NCBI GenBank assembly: GCA_002749535.1
Contig: MZZL01000405.1
Coordinates: 124,001-188,000 of the forward strand
Origin: Apophysomyces variabilis
Lineage: Eukaryota; Mucoromycota; Mucoromycetes; Mucorales; Mucoraceae
Direction of reading: 5' to 3'
DNA: 64,000 nt
This document shows positions 11,738-23,562 of this stretch, piece after piece (positions within the stretch are counted from its first letter, which is position 1; each line of letters begins with the position of its first letter). The notes beneath the pieces were generated by a model. The model was not told the DNA's origin and searched no databases. It worked only from the letters and a program-made list of their open reading frames with translations. Made by a program: the position numbers and the translations under genes.

Positions 11738-12353
11738 GATAGGCAAATACAAAAAAACAAGAAGGAAAGGGAAAAAGATGGGAAAGATGGCTGTCAAAAA
11801 AGAAAAAGGAAAAGACCCAAAATAAAAAAAAAACAGGACTCGCGTTTTGTGTGTGTGAACAGGACCAAATAAGGATTCATGGATGTTTATGAAATAAGGT
11901 CACGGCCCATCATGGCGAAAGAAGCCTATATATCATCATCCATCCTGTTTTGACCTGAATAAGGTGACATCCTACCCATCGGTGAGGGTGAAATGATCAT
12001 ATCGCCCAGTTTCACATGGATCCTGTTTCTCAGAGAACACAAGTGCAACTGCAATTGGATACAAACTGTCTTTTCCTTCCTCTCCGCTCCCCTTTCTGCA
12101 GTTATATTACGTAAAATCACTAATACTCTTCATAGCTTTGTTCTCCTTTTGCTTCTTCTTGTAACAAACCGTGCATGGCAGTCTCTTTTTCATTGATGCA
12201 GCTTATTGGCCACTGGCCATACTCTCAGCGAAAACCGTGGTTTCCTTTTTTGGACTCGGGCCGTTTTTCGCTTATCTCTGTTCTTTGAAGCCCTGTCTCT
12301 GACCTGGGTTCCTGGAAGGTGCACACGAACCCAGCGTTTATAGATTAGATTAG
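11738..12353. other. Divergent intergenic region
   Basis: Lies between the starts of the deubiquitinase (minus) and the mitochondrial carrier (plus), so it should hold both promoters. No coding sequence recognised; homopurine and homopyrimidine tracts are present. Confidence 0.5.
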
Positions 12354-13714
12354 ATGGGTAAGCTTACAAAACCTCTCCGGCTACTGTTCCCAATTAACTA
12401 ATGTAGGAAAACAAAAAAAACAGCAGAGAGCTTTAATGATTTCGTAGCAGGTGAAATGGCTGAAAGCACGTTTCAGGCATGTCTAACGTAAAGCGCATTT
12501 CAGGTTGGATCGGAGGTGCAAGCGGCATCATTATTGGCAGTCCTCTCGATGTGTTAAAGGCAAGACTACAAGCTCCAAAGGTTGTTCCTCTTGTCAGTAC
12601 AGGTACAGGACAGACAGCCACTTCTTGGGAAACCTTAAAGCAGCTCGTGGTGACAGAAGGGGTACAGTTGTTGTTTGCAAACAGAATTAAAAAAGAAAAG
12701 GAAAGAAGCGAAGACTAATGAATTTTCTTTTCCGGTGCTATAGTCCGGTTCACTCTTTAAGGGCGTATTATCCCCTGTGGTAGGACTGGCGGGCCTGAAC
12801 GCCATTTTATTTGTTTCATACGGAAGTATCATGCGGTATTTTGAGCAACAACAACCACTAGGTACTGCACCAAGTTTATCCCACGTCTATCTTGCTGGCT
12901 GTGGTGCTGGTATTGCCGGGTTTTTCTTCACTACACCTACCGAGTTAGTAAAGATCCAAGCGCAAATATCTAGGACCCCTAAAAGTACCTTCCAGGTCAC
13001 CAAAGAGATCTTTGAGCGGAACGGATTGCGAGGTTAGTTGACGGGGGGAAAGCTGTGGCTCTGGGAAAGAAGGGGGATCTTTTTTGTGTATTTTAAGGGT
13101 TGTTGAGCAATGAAAGGGCAAATGCAGGGTTTTATCAAGGTGGGTGGATTACGATGATTCGTGACGCTCCCAGCTATGGCATCTATTTCTGGGTCTATGA
13201 AGGCATGAAACGCTTTCTCGAAGTTGACCCAACCACGGAAGCAGGCGGTGGCAATGCATGGAAGCTCCTATTAGCAGGAGGACTAGCAGGGGCAGTGTCT
13301 TGGACCTCAATATATCCTATCGACGTTGTCAAATCGCGACTTCAGATGCAGGTACAACCACGACAACAACAGCCAAGGTTTCAACAAGAAAGAGCTGCAG
13401 TTCCGCATCCTTCCCATTCGTACAGCATACTGAACGGTAGTAGAAACATTAGCAGCAGTAGCAGTAACAGTAGCGGAAGCAGTAGCAGAAACTCATCTGC
13501 CATGTCGTCATTCCCTGAACAAACTGCTCTGCTAAGCGGACGAAGAGATCAGCCATACACATCCATTAAGGATTGTGTTATCCGATCATATAAAACGGAA
13601 GGATTGGGCGTCTTTTTCCGTGGACTTTGGCCTACCATTCTTCGCGGGTTCCCTGTGAATGCCGTTACCTTCTATGTCTATGAAATTGTTCTTAATATGT
13701 TAGAGTCTCAATAG
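12354..13714 (+). CDS. Mitochondrial carrier (SLC25 family) with low-complexity loop
   Basis: Inner-membrane metabolite carrier with three tandem repeats. Signature sites: SPLDVLKARLQ (repeat 1), TPTELVKIQAQ (repeat 2) and YPIDVVKSRLQMQ (repeat 3). The opening DFVAGWIGG and the general wording resemble the SLC25A45/47/48 and ORC/CAC-like subgroup; the substrate cannot be told from sequence. Exons are 12354-12357, 12424-12450, 12504-12661, 12744-13032 and 13128-13714, giving 354 residues in frame. This requires a first exon of only four coding bases (ATGG), because the conserved frame upstream of GWIGG runs into a stop without it. Repeat 3 holds an insertion of about 75 residues rich in Gln and Ser between PxD and the last transmembrane pair, which makes the protein longer than the usual 300. 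Confidence 0.87.
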
Positions 13715-14455
13715 AATCGCTGTACTATTTTATTTATTCTTTTATTTTATTAAAACAAACTACAAACTATAAAACATAAACAAGAGTTCCTTATGCATGT
13801 CAGAATCTTCATAGAGAAAAAAGAGAGAGAAAAACGTTTCCCTTTTTTCTCACTTTTCTAGGTTGGATACTTTATGACTAAACAACAACGCGATGAACTA
13901 TAAACCAATGCAAGGGGATGAAACTTTGACAGTTGTGCAGAGCGGTAAACATTTATTCGATTATCACATTGAAAAGTTTTCGTCCAACTTATTGGATGCA
14001 TGAAGAAGAGAACAAAAAAAGGAACAGATCAGATGTTTCCGATGTACGTAATAACTTTTTGGCTAAGAGGACAAGGTAAGCCGATAGAGGGGGAGTACAA
14101 GAACCGGCCCGGATAACTTTCTGCGGAGCCTGCACAATCAGCCCCTCAACCCACTCCTTTAGCCACTCCACCCCCGTTCTTTCTTGCACACACGCACATT
14201 ACAGTTTAGGATATAAGTTCTTGATTGCATGGACAAAAAGCGAAAAAGAAAAGTTCCTTTTACTTTTTCATTCTCTCGACCTTTTTAATCGTTCCAACTT
14301 AATTTTAAATTATAAAAGATATAAACAAGTGCACGCGCCTAACGTTTGTGATTCACTCTTTATCATCGTTATATACCACCCTGGCTCACCCACATACGTC
14401 CTCAGCAAACCGGCCTGCATCATCTTCTAAATATCTTTTTCAAACAAAACATACG
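13715..14455. other. Intergenic, nothing recognised
   Basis: Downstream sequence of the carrier and promoter of the MFS transporter. AT-rich; no conserved frame or RNA gene noticed. Confidence 0.5.
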
Positions 14456-16641
14456 ATGGTATTGGGTATATCACGGTCAGCTCCATCTGTTGCGCCCACG
14501 GCACAGGTCACACCCATCACAAAGAATGAAAAGGCCCCAAACACACCGATAGAAACAAAGAAGAAAAAACGTCCATTTATGCTTCGAGCACGGTCGTGTA
14601 ATGCTTTTATTTTCGCCACCGCAAGTGTCGGTTTATTCACCAGCGTAAGTTCTTTTTTGCTTTTTTCAACAGTGACGGAATCACAGGATACTCATAGCCA
14701 TGATTAAATTCTAATATTTTGCTTAGACCTTTGTTCATTCTATTCTATTTCCGCTGTCTCCGTTTATTGTAAGCCGTATTAAGTACGGGTCATCATCAGT
14801 AGACTATGAAAAAGCCTTTGCTATTACTGCGGACGGTGAAGAAACATCTCGAGAAACGGGTATTCTGGTTGCATTGTATGCAGTTGGATTATTAGGTAAT
14901 TTTTTTCAAGTGGTTTTCATGTTAATCAATTAACACTTTTTTTTGGCAAATGTCTTTTAGCTGGATCACCTTTGTTTGGGTGGTTAGGAGACGCTATCAA
15001 GCAACGGCGACTTCCCATGCTACTGGGTATTTCAGCTTCCCTCGCAGCCAATGTCATGTTTATGTTTAGCGTTGCGTATTGGATGCTCCTGCTTGCTCGC
15101 TTTCTGCAAGGAGTTTCAAATGCATGTGTCTGGACGATGTGTTTATGTCTTATTGCAGATAATTGGCCAAGTGATCAGTTGGGTACGGAAAAATACTGAA
15201 ATTAACCCAGAAAAAAAGGGTTAACTTTAAACGATCTTGTTCCGAATATTTTGTTTAGGTTTACAGATGGGAAAGTTAGTCGGATTCTATCCACTCGGTA
15301 TGATGATTGGACTTCCTATCGGAGGTGAGTCACGATACAAAACAAAGAACAACAAAAGAAAAGAGGGGCCCGGGACGGGAACAAAAAGAAAGAAAGGCTA
15401 GGCGGACAAACTTAGAAAAATGACCAGTGACAGCTCATACTTTCCAACCCGCCTTTTTATTATGAATTTCTATTATTCTGTTCTCGCCATTTGTACATAT
15501 TTGTATGGTTTCATAATGCGTTAATGATCTGTTCTCTTCCAATCAAAAAAACAAGGCCGTAAGTATTTTCCGTTCTACACATGACGCTCCAACTCAATGA
15601 ACGTCATTTGTTTCTATGTTTAGTATTATACAGCCGGGTCAGCCCTCAAGCACCATTCGTAGCCTCTATGATCTTCTCCGGTATAGACTTCTTTATGCGT
15701 CTTGTTATCATTGAAAGATCAAGTTCACCTAAGGAATGGTTTGCGGACAATGATATTGAAGCGTCCGAAAATCATACGAACTCCGGAGAAGGGGAAGGAG
15801 AAGGATCGCAGCCTAAATCTAAACCTCGAAAAGTGACCCTAATGCAACTTCTCCGACAACCGCGTTTGATAGTTTCTATGATTCTCACAATGGTGGTTGC
15901 AGCTGTCATGAGTGGTTTCGAAGTATGACAAAAAAAAGTAGAAAAGTAGTAAGGTTGACACTAAAGAAACCCATTTTATTCCATAGCCTACACTTTCCAT
16001 GCGGCTAGCGGCGGAGTGGAATTTTGATGCGGCTGCCAGTGGTTTAATCTTGATTGCTTACATGGTGCCGTCTATCGCATCGAGCGCCTTTTGCGGGTGG
16101 CTATGCGATAGATATGGTACCAAAATTGTTGCTATCGTATCGCTTGTACTCGTGACACCCGCTTGCATTGCCATCGGCATTCCAGATCACCGTACAACTT
16201 TTTGGACACTTATTCCCGCACTTGCTCTCGGAGGAATCACGATTGCCGGCTGTCAAGCCCCAGTGTTTCCCGAAATTGCTCAAGTGGTAGCAGCCGAAAA
16301 CAAGAACAAGAACGACAAAGACGGTCTTGCTCGAAGTTATGCGGTATTTAATGCTGCCTATGGTACAGGTAGGGATTCCAGATTTTTTTTCCATACTTCT
16401 GCTTGAAAGTATGAGAGACAACCTTTACTTACTGTTCTATATAATTTTTCCTTTCATAGGCATGTGCGTAGGTCCTCTTATTGCTGGATTCCTCTACGGA
16501 TCGGTTGGTTTCTTTTGGTTATGCTTTACTCTAGCGATGATGTTCCTGTGCTGTATACCTATTGCTTATTTCTATACTGGTGGAACTCGGCAGCTGATCG
16601 TCCGACGAACGGCATCCCAATTGGATGAATCTAATATGTAA
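14456..16641 (+). CDS. MFS transporter, DHA1/SLC18-like
   Basis: Major facilitator superfamily exporter with about 12 membrane segments. Exons 14456-14644, 14727-14895, 14961-15182, 15259-15324, 15624-15922, 15987-16368 and 16460-16641 give 502 residues. The MFS signature between TM2 and TM3 is clear (GSPLFGWLGDAIKQRR), with a second one in the C-half (CGWLCDRYGTK) and a long acidic cytoplasmic loop between the halves (residues around 250-280, Glu/Gly-rich). The N-half phrase RFLQGVSNACVW and the C-half motif NAAYGTGMCVGPLIAG resemble vesicular amine transporter-type (SLC18) proteins in fungi; substrates of these are unknown. The long intron 15325-15623 contains a possible 3-nt exon (GCC at about 15556-15558, followed by GTAAGT). 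Both readings stay in frame. Confidence 0.87.
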
Positions 16642-17032
16642 AATGTCTTATTACAAACTTCCATTTTTGCTTTCATTGTATTATCTATTTTGGTTGCTGC
16701 TATCACTAGCATAAGGATATTGTTCGATTCTTTTATAACCACGTTAATAATGACCCTGTAATGCCATCTAGCATATCCAAAAAATTCTCTGTTTCCATCT
16801 TTACATTGAATGAAGAGCTTTTCTTTTATTTTTGCTCCTTGTTTAACTGCTAAAAAGTGTCTGTTTTATAGAATACATGGTTTCCTCCACTAACATCAAC
16901 AGTGGTTGCTTTACCAAAATGCCCCAAACCCACAGGAATCCAACACCGACGGTCCAGGTGACCGGAGTTCTAAATCACGCCGTCATCCACTTACCGTTTC
17001 ATTCATCTCTCCCCATTCTCATTGCTGAACCA
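16642..17032. other. Intergenic, promoter region of Rab7
   Basis: A frame open from 16877 runs into the Rab gene but its residues do not resemble Rab N-termini, so it is treated as leader sequence. Nothing else seen. Confidence 0.45.
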
Positions 17033-17988
17033 ATGCATAAAGATATCCTTAAAGTGGTTCTTATTGGGGATGGAGGTGTAGGCAAGGTATTTATAGACTA
17101 GCCTGTTTCTCTTGCTTTAGCTTGTACTAAATTGCTTTCTCATCGAAGACAAGTTTACGTAACCAGGTAAGAGGAAACCACTGAATGCGTCTCGTCATCG
17201 GGTTTTACATGTCAGCATGGCTTTGTGTCTGAGATTTCCTGCAACCTTAATTTTTCTTTCTTTTTTTGTTCCTAGTTTATCCATAAGCGATTCACAAATA
17301 CGTATAAAGCAACTATTGGTAAGTGCATAAGGTTTATTCTGTTAAGGAAAGGTGAAGCTGAATACTGGTTGCCTTGGATATGGACATGTATTAAAAAAAA
17401 AAAAGGTGCCGATTTCGTTACCAAGCAGGTGTTACTGGATGATGGTAAAAAGGTGATGATGCAGATATGGGATACAGCCGGGCAAGAGCGTTTTCAGTCC
17501 CTAGGTGTGGCCTATTATCGTGGGGCAGATGCATGTGTGTTGGTCTATGATGTGAATAATTTCATGTCTTTCCAGCATTTGGGTGAGTATACCAAAAGAG
17601 TGGAGAAAAGGATATGCGCTCTAATGCTGAATGCCATGCCTATACAGGCCGTTGGCATGATGATTTCTTAAAGCAATCTGCATTGCCACCAGAAGAAGCA
17701 CGGCAATTTCCGATACTGATGATCGGAAATAAGATCGATATCAATGACCGTGTTGTGTCCCGAAGACAGGCAAGAGCTTGGGCAGAACAACACTCAAGTG
17801 ATTGTATGCAAATACCCTGTTTTGAGGCTAGTGCAAAGGATGGCACCAATGTTGAAAAGGCTTTTACTCATATTGCTAAAATGGTCAAAGTGCCGCAGCT
17901 GGAATTGGATCTAAATGAAGGTGATTCATTTACATTGACAAATGATACACGTCCATCCAAACCGGGTCAGGGTCTGGGATGCTGTTAA
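17033..17988 (+). CDS. Rab7/Ypt7-like small GTPase
   Basis: Late endosome/vacuole Rab GTPase that drives membrane fusion. Five exons (17033-17086, 17149-17166, 17276-17318, 17406-17582, 17648-17988) give 210 residues, near the 207 of Rab7. Landmarks: P-loop GDGGVGKTS, effector threonine in [30 protein letters not shown] (the SLG..YYRGAD wording is Rab7-type), NKID specificity motif, EASAKDG and a double-cysteine end (GCC) for geranylgeranylation. The P-loop is Gly-Asp-Gly-Gly-Val rather than the commoner GDSGV. The second exon is only 18 bases. The start at MHKDILKVV was chosen because it gives a normal Rab N-terminus; an in-frame ATG at 16877 would add about 52 unlikely residues. Convergent with the aspartic protease. 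Confidence 0.93.
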
Positions 17989-18187
17989 ACCATATATTTA
18001 CCGCCGTATCTATGTACTTTTAATACACACTATGTATAGTATCATATCTATTAGCAAGTAATCTTTACTACAATCGAAACCTTTTTCTTTTTATTATTAC
18101 CATGATACACAGTAACTTTGCTTTAACAAAGGAAATAAGAATAATTTAATTTAATCTGTTGAAAGTTAGCTTGCTAAAATGTTACGA

Positions 18188-19426
18188 TTATTTAACAGGG
18201 GCGATCTGTACATGGGGAACCTCTTGGTTGAAGATAACGTAGTTGTTCTTGATAAACACGTCACCGAAGATGGCACTGTCGCCACCATCACTGAAGCTAG
18301 CATAACACGTGTTTCCTTGTGTTTCAAAGATCAAGGACTCGGGTGGAACTTCGAACTCGGTACCGGCGAGCGAGAATTTCAGCGGCTCAAGCTTGGAAAC
18401 ATCGCAAGAGATAGTGTAAGTACCTTGACCGACATATTTCGCGTTATAAGCAGCTGCGACTTCATGAAGGACGTCGGTAGGCAAAATCAACAAGGTGGTA
18501 CCGGTATCCAGGATACCGGAGAAGGAGCCAGAAATACGCTTGCCGCCAACAGTCGTGCTGTCAATGGTGATACCCCAGAAACCGTCCGAGTTGTCGATGG
18601 GGACAGTGGTCAAAGGACCGCCAATGTGAGACTCATCATAGCCACCAAAGACGTATTCTGTTTTTGCGTGATAATGAAATTCATTAGCCAATGGAACAAA
18701 TGTTGGGTTAGATCAGAATAAAACCACTTTACCTCCTCCTCCACCAGTGGACTCCTTGCCGAGGAAGACACCAAAGATGGGTTTGCTGATGAGGCCCTGA
18801 CTGATCAGGTTATCAACCGGTGTCTTAGTATTAGCTACCGAGGCAAGCGTGTCAAAGGCGAGGCCAAGAAGACCATCGATAGGGCCACCTTGGAATTGAG
18901 AGGATTCTTGTGTTGCCAATTCGATTTCTTGATGCTTAATATCCAGACCACCGAGGTTGACAGTATCGTATCCGACGATACCACTAGCGGAAGAGCCGTC
19001 ACCATAACCAATCTGCCAAGGTCTGCCATCCTTTTGGTACGTGCTGGACTTGTCGGGATTGAACAAAGTTTGGCCAGAGCAATCACTGCAAAGCGTCGAT
19101 GCAAACCAAAGATCGGATGAACCAGTATCGAAGTCCAGCTTGAGCGATACAGGGGGGGTGCCGACCTTGACAGTGCCGTAGTATTCCACATCATTTTGGT
19201 AATCAGTCATGGGGACCGTGCCAGTGGATGCGTCAGATACAGAAGACAGGATATTCTTGCTGTATTTATTTCTGACCTTGAGCACTTCCGCTGTGGTATT
19301 GTGCTTGAAATTTGGGTTTCTCTCCAAAGCAACCCGAATGACGTTGTTCTCGCTCTGCACAGGCGCAGCCTCGACAGAGAACGTAGCAACGGCCAATAAT
19401 GCCGCAATACAAGCGCTGATTTTCAT
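18188..19426 (-). CDS. Secreted aspartic protease (pepsin/rhizopuspepsin-like)
   Basis: Family A1 acid endopeptidase. Two exons (19426-18733 and 18657-18188) give 387 residues. The order is signal peptide (MKISACIAALLAVATFS, cut likely after the AxA before residue 21), a basic propeptide to about residue 70, then the mature enzyme. Both catalytic aspartates are present: DTGSSDLW (Asp about 100) and ILDTGTTLL. The flap region IGYGDGSSASG and the C-terminal IFGDVFIKNNYVIF are typical. A Cys pair in TLCSDCSGQ lies near the first aspartate, as in rhizopuspepsins. No GPI-anchor-like tail is seen, so it should be secreted freely. TATA-like TATAAAA sits about 90 bases upstream of the ATG. Product function is well supported; expression conditions are not visible from sequence. 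Confidence 0.95.
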
Positions 19427-19513
19427 TGTAAATATGTGTAAAATAAATAAATAAGATAGAAGAGAAGGATAGGATGGATTGAAAGATTGAAAGCCGCGGC
19501 TGGATGCGATCCA

Positions 19514-19520
19514 TTTTATA
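19514..19520 (-). promoter_or_regulatory. TATA box of the aspartic protease
   Basis: TATAAAA on the minus strand about 90 bases upstream of the ATG at 19426. Good match and typical distance for a highly expressed secreted enzyme. Confidence 0.5.
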
Positions 19521-22500
19521 TTCGGGTCGGGACAGCTTCGTTGCGCTCTTTGTTCTGTCTTTACAGCGGAGTAGCACCTGTCACTGAACAAAAAAAAGAC
19601 AGTGTGCCTACTGCTTGCATAATTGATTTTAACTCCTTTGGGCATTATTTTTCCTTTTCAAATAAGATAGGTTAGCTTAGATTACTTTTTCTTATTATGG
19701 TGAAACGTTCACTCTTACTGTTAGTAGCAAAATGGGAGTACATGTAGATCATAGTACAATTTTCAAATGAAAATAGGTGTTACCAGATACAACTAGTAAT
19801 AATATTCTTCGATATCAGGCAATTCCTCTCAAAAGTAGGGTAAAATTTTGATTTGTCAATGGGTGAAGGAAGACAAATCGCATCATCGAAGTAACTGTGT
19901 AATCTCTGTTACTCCCGTTTCAGTCATTGTTGTAATCTTGCATACTTTATTCCGTCTGTGTCACCACCCAGCTTTCACCTTTCCGTTTCACCATTACAAC
20001 TTAAGATCTATGCATTATACCATCCCAATTCTTGAAGCTACATGTTGAACGTCATTTTGCGATAGGATACTCATCGCCTTCTACAAAGTTCTTAATTACT
20101 CTATCAATAATCGCTTTTAAAGGAGTTACATAGCCCGCGCCACATTGCAAACTATAAATGAACTTTGTGCTTTTAAGATATCTAATCATTCTGAAACGTT
20201 CGTACGTCATGATATTAACCAATCAAACTCTAACAATTTTGGTTTGATTACTTATCGCTAGGTTGTGCATTTCATCACCAGGACCACCATTTTGTCGAAT
20301 TACTCCATATAAGTACATTTTTTCAATTTTTATTGTTCCCGTTACTTTCCGATCGTCATGCAAACAAAAGACGAGATAAGGATTCTGATTTACCATTTCC
20401 ACTCATGCCATGCTCAAAGCAATACTGTTCACCTTCATTCCATTCAAAGATTATGCATTATTCGATAGTGTTTGCCTATTAGAGCAATTGCTTTCAAAGA
20501 TCTCTTACATTGATGTGTTTCAAGTTAAGAGGAACGCGAGTTGAAAATACGAAAGATTAACTCGCATTGCGACACTATCGTCATTATCCTACCCAATCAT
20601 GCAATCCGTCTTATCATTCTAAGATTACTCCCACCAGCATCTTAACATGTGAGCTGTGGCTGGCTAAATGTACTCTCTCTGCTACGTAACAGTTGTTCAT
20701 CATGTGCCGATACAATATTAGAAAGTATGACAGTGAAGTCTAAAATCCGGGAAGCAATATCGCGTTGCGCGAAAATTGTATAATAGGATTTATACGCAGA
20801 AGGGACATGGCATAGAAACATCAATTTCTCAGCATAATGTATGTAAGATGGTTTCGAGATTTCTAAATTTTCTTCTCAGAAAAGTCCAAAAGTTGTATCT
20901 AACACCTAAAGATAATTTTTAATTCTACCGGAATTGATTGTCTTACCATATAAGATTTCCAGTTCTGCGTTGCTAGCTGGTGTAACTAACACAATTCAAT
21001 TATTGGTGCAGTTAGAGGCTGAGGCCAGACACGATCATTCCCCTAAACTAAAGGTCATGGCAGAATGCAATGCTGCTTATACAGTGGATACTAAAGGGAG
21101 TGAATATCAAGAAAGCTGTTCTAGTTTTCGAGCTGCCTTGAGGGTAAAAGGGCGCTTCCCTCCCTGAACTGCTTCTATCAATGGCGCGTTTTTGTTTATG
21201 CTTGATAGGGATAAAGATGTCCAAAGTCATTTACTTCAAACCTTTGATTTCATTGCGCACGACCTGAAGAATAATGCACTAAACTGCGCTTTCATAACAA
21301 TATAAGCGATGCATATACTTTCTATTCTTTCCTTTCAGATGGTCCAACCAAAGAGCACAATCGAACAAAGACGCGTAAGATCGCCATTGCTGCTTTGTCG
21401 AGAACATGTGAATGACCACAACATGACCGCTTCTCGAACGGTCTGGATACCATACAAACTGTGTGTAGAAAAATATACTTCTTTTATTGACGACAAGCAC
21501 AAATATCAATCTTTAACGCATTAGAAAATGACGAGCGGAAATCAAAACGAACATGGCACTGTCTTTCATGAATGCAGACGTACTTTTGTCAACCGTATTC
21601 AGAGCACTAATCGCAAATTGTAGAAAGAGAAGCTTCGAAGCAGTTCGTAAATGTTGTTTACTGACATCTCCCAGTTATCTATTGCTCGCAAGTGTTGAAT
21701 ATCTCGTGGTGATTGAATGCAAAAAGTCGTCTGAATCATAGTATACATCACATAATCAAAGTCTGCGCTCGGAATGAAGGAGCTTCTCGATAACTTTATT
21801 TGGAATAGCCGTTCCCGAACTAGCCATTCCAGTATATGCGCCGAGTAATCGCTATGGAAAGCGGTTCGTGGTGAAGTAATCTAGTCAGTAGTGATAAGAT
21901 AGTGTCACATACTATGAACCCAGGTCTTGGAATCCGCTGCACACCCTAATTCCGGTAATCAATGAATGAAGTGACGCTTAATGAACGAGAGGTTATGGGA
22001 ACCTAGAGTATGTTCAGTAAGAACTAACAGAGACCAGTAAGAACCCATATCTCCCACAGCGCCAAGGTAATCTATGCTCGCTACGATACATGCATTTCAG
22101 GTTTCGAAATGTTTGCATCCGCATCGTTCTAAAGATGGGCCTGGAAAATGAGAAATATACGAACTGGCTTAATTGGACAAATTTAATTTCCTCAGAAGTC
22201 GATGAGAACCTATTTGTCATACATACGCTGTCGCTTGCATAAAGCTGCTGAAGCTAACACCATTCATGGAAATAGTTAGTCCGACTTGTCATCAATTTCT
22301 TTTTTCTCATTAGCATATGTACACGAAAGACTCGCCCAAATCCAAGCCTAGCAAACCGTATCAAGAAACAGCAAGCAACTGCTCAACTGGATCCATGACT
22401 ACTGATGCCCACTTTAAATGGCGACAATGGATATGAGTCAAGCTGAGTGACATAGATTACTGTTAAGCTATTTATCGTCCTGTTTCCTCATCCTAGCTCC

Positions 22501-23494
22501 CCTTAGCCATCTCCATCACGTCAGAATACTACATGAAGTCAAAGTAAAGATCCTATTAATCTCTCCGTTCCGTTATAATAAAGCTCCTGGTACTCATAGG
22601 TGATCTAATGGCTGCATTATTCAGGCGAGTTCCATGGCAGTTGTTACTGTGGCCACGCGCTTAGCTCCACCCTCGCTCGCTCGGTTGTAGAAAAGGTTTG
22701 CGCTTCAAACAGAGACCACTCCATCTTTTGGTTTGCTTTATTTGTTGCTTTTAGATTTGATCCGGGCAGAATGTAGCATTAGTATAAAGGCAGACAGCTT
22801 TATGAGGAAAGTGGTTTATCTGCTAGTGAACATATGGTCATCATTCCGAAAGCCAGAGAACTGAGTTAGCATTTCCCCTTGCAACTCTATGAACGAGCAG
22901 GCATGGATCAAGCAATGAGTGCAAAGAAATGCACGAAGACACCGTCAAATATATAGGCACCAATCAATCTGCCACGATACTATCATTGAGCCTTCTTTCG
23001 CTTGTTATTGCACTAACAGTTGCTGCAGCAACAAATATATCAATAACACAAAAAAATCGTGTTTTATCTTTCTTAAGTTAAGAGAAGTTACCTGAATTCC
23101 AGTATAACAGGAAATTTGCGCAGCAAGAATGAGTAACTAAATATTGTGGGATAATGCTTTCCATTTGATTCGTTGTCGTTTGTCATCGGAGTGGGTAAAG
23201 CGTGGTGCATATGCGACAGCGTGGGAAAGAAGTACTTGCTAGCTACCAAACATTGACCAACTAAGACCGGACCAAAGTTAGAAGCACGGGAAATAAGGAC
23301 AGAAAAATGTCCAGTTCCTATAATAACAATAACTTGGACGAGTTTTGCAGGCAAATGAGGCAAAAGATTATGCGGGGACGTCAATGACTCTCAGGTCTCT
23401 GGACTCGTCGGGGAGGGAAATTTTTGGATCGGATTGGTTCGATTAGGCAGGCTATTTCAAGGCCAGACCGCTAAACTGCGTGGGTGTTGCTGCC

Positions 23495-23502
23495 TATATA
23501 AA
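23495..23502 (+). promoter_or_regulatory. TATA box of the amidotransferase gene
   Basis: TATATAAA within CTATATAAAGGG, about 61 bases upstream of the ATG at 23563. Strong consensus in an otherwise unremarkable sequence. Confidence 0.5.
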
Positions 23503-23562
23503 GGGCTGGAGCCAATTTGCTCATGGTTCCTTTTTGCTTGTCATACCAATCTTATCTGTTTA

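Larger units (their letters stand above)
19427..23562. other. 4.1 kb gene-free stretch
   Basis: No frame resembles a gene and no repeat family or transposase was recognised. Bases near the ends are promoter sequence of the protease (minus) and the amidotransferase (plus). A small inverted pair GCGAGTT/AACTCGC lies at 20536-20565. The many short stops in all frames suggest non-coding or long-decayed sequence. Confidence 0.5.

Noticed and set aside
16877..17032. N-terminal extension of the Rab7 frame
   Set aside because: 52 extra residues unlike any Rab N-terminus; the internal ATG gives normal length.
18179..18721. 180-residue plus-strand frame
   Set aside because: Antisense to the second exon of the aspartic protease.
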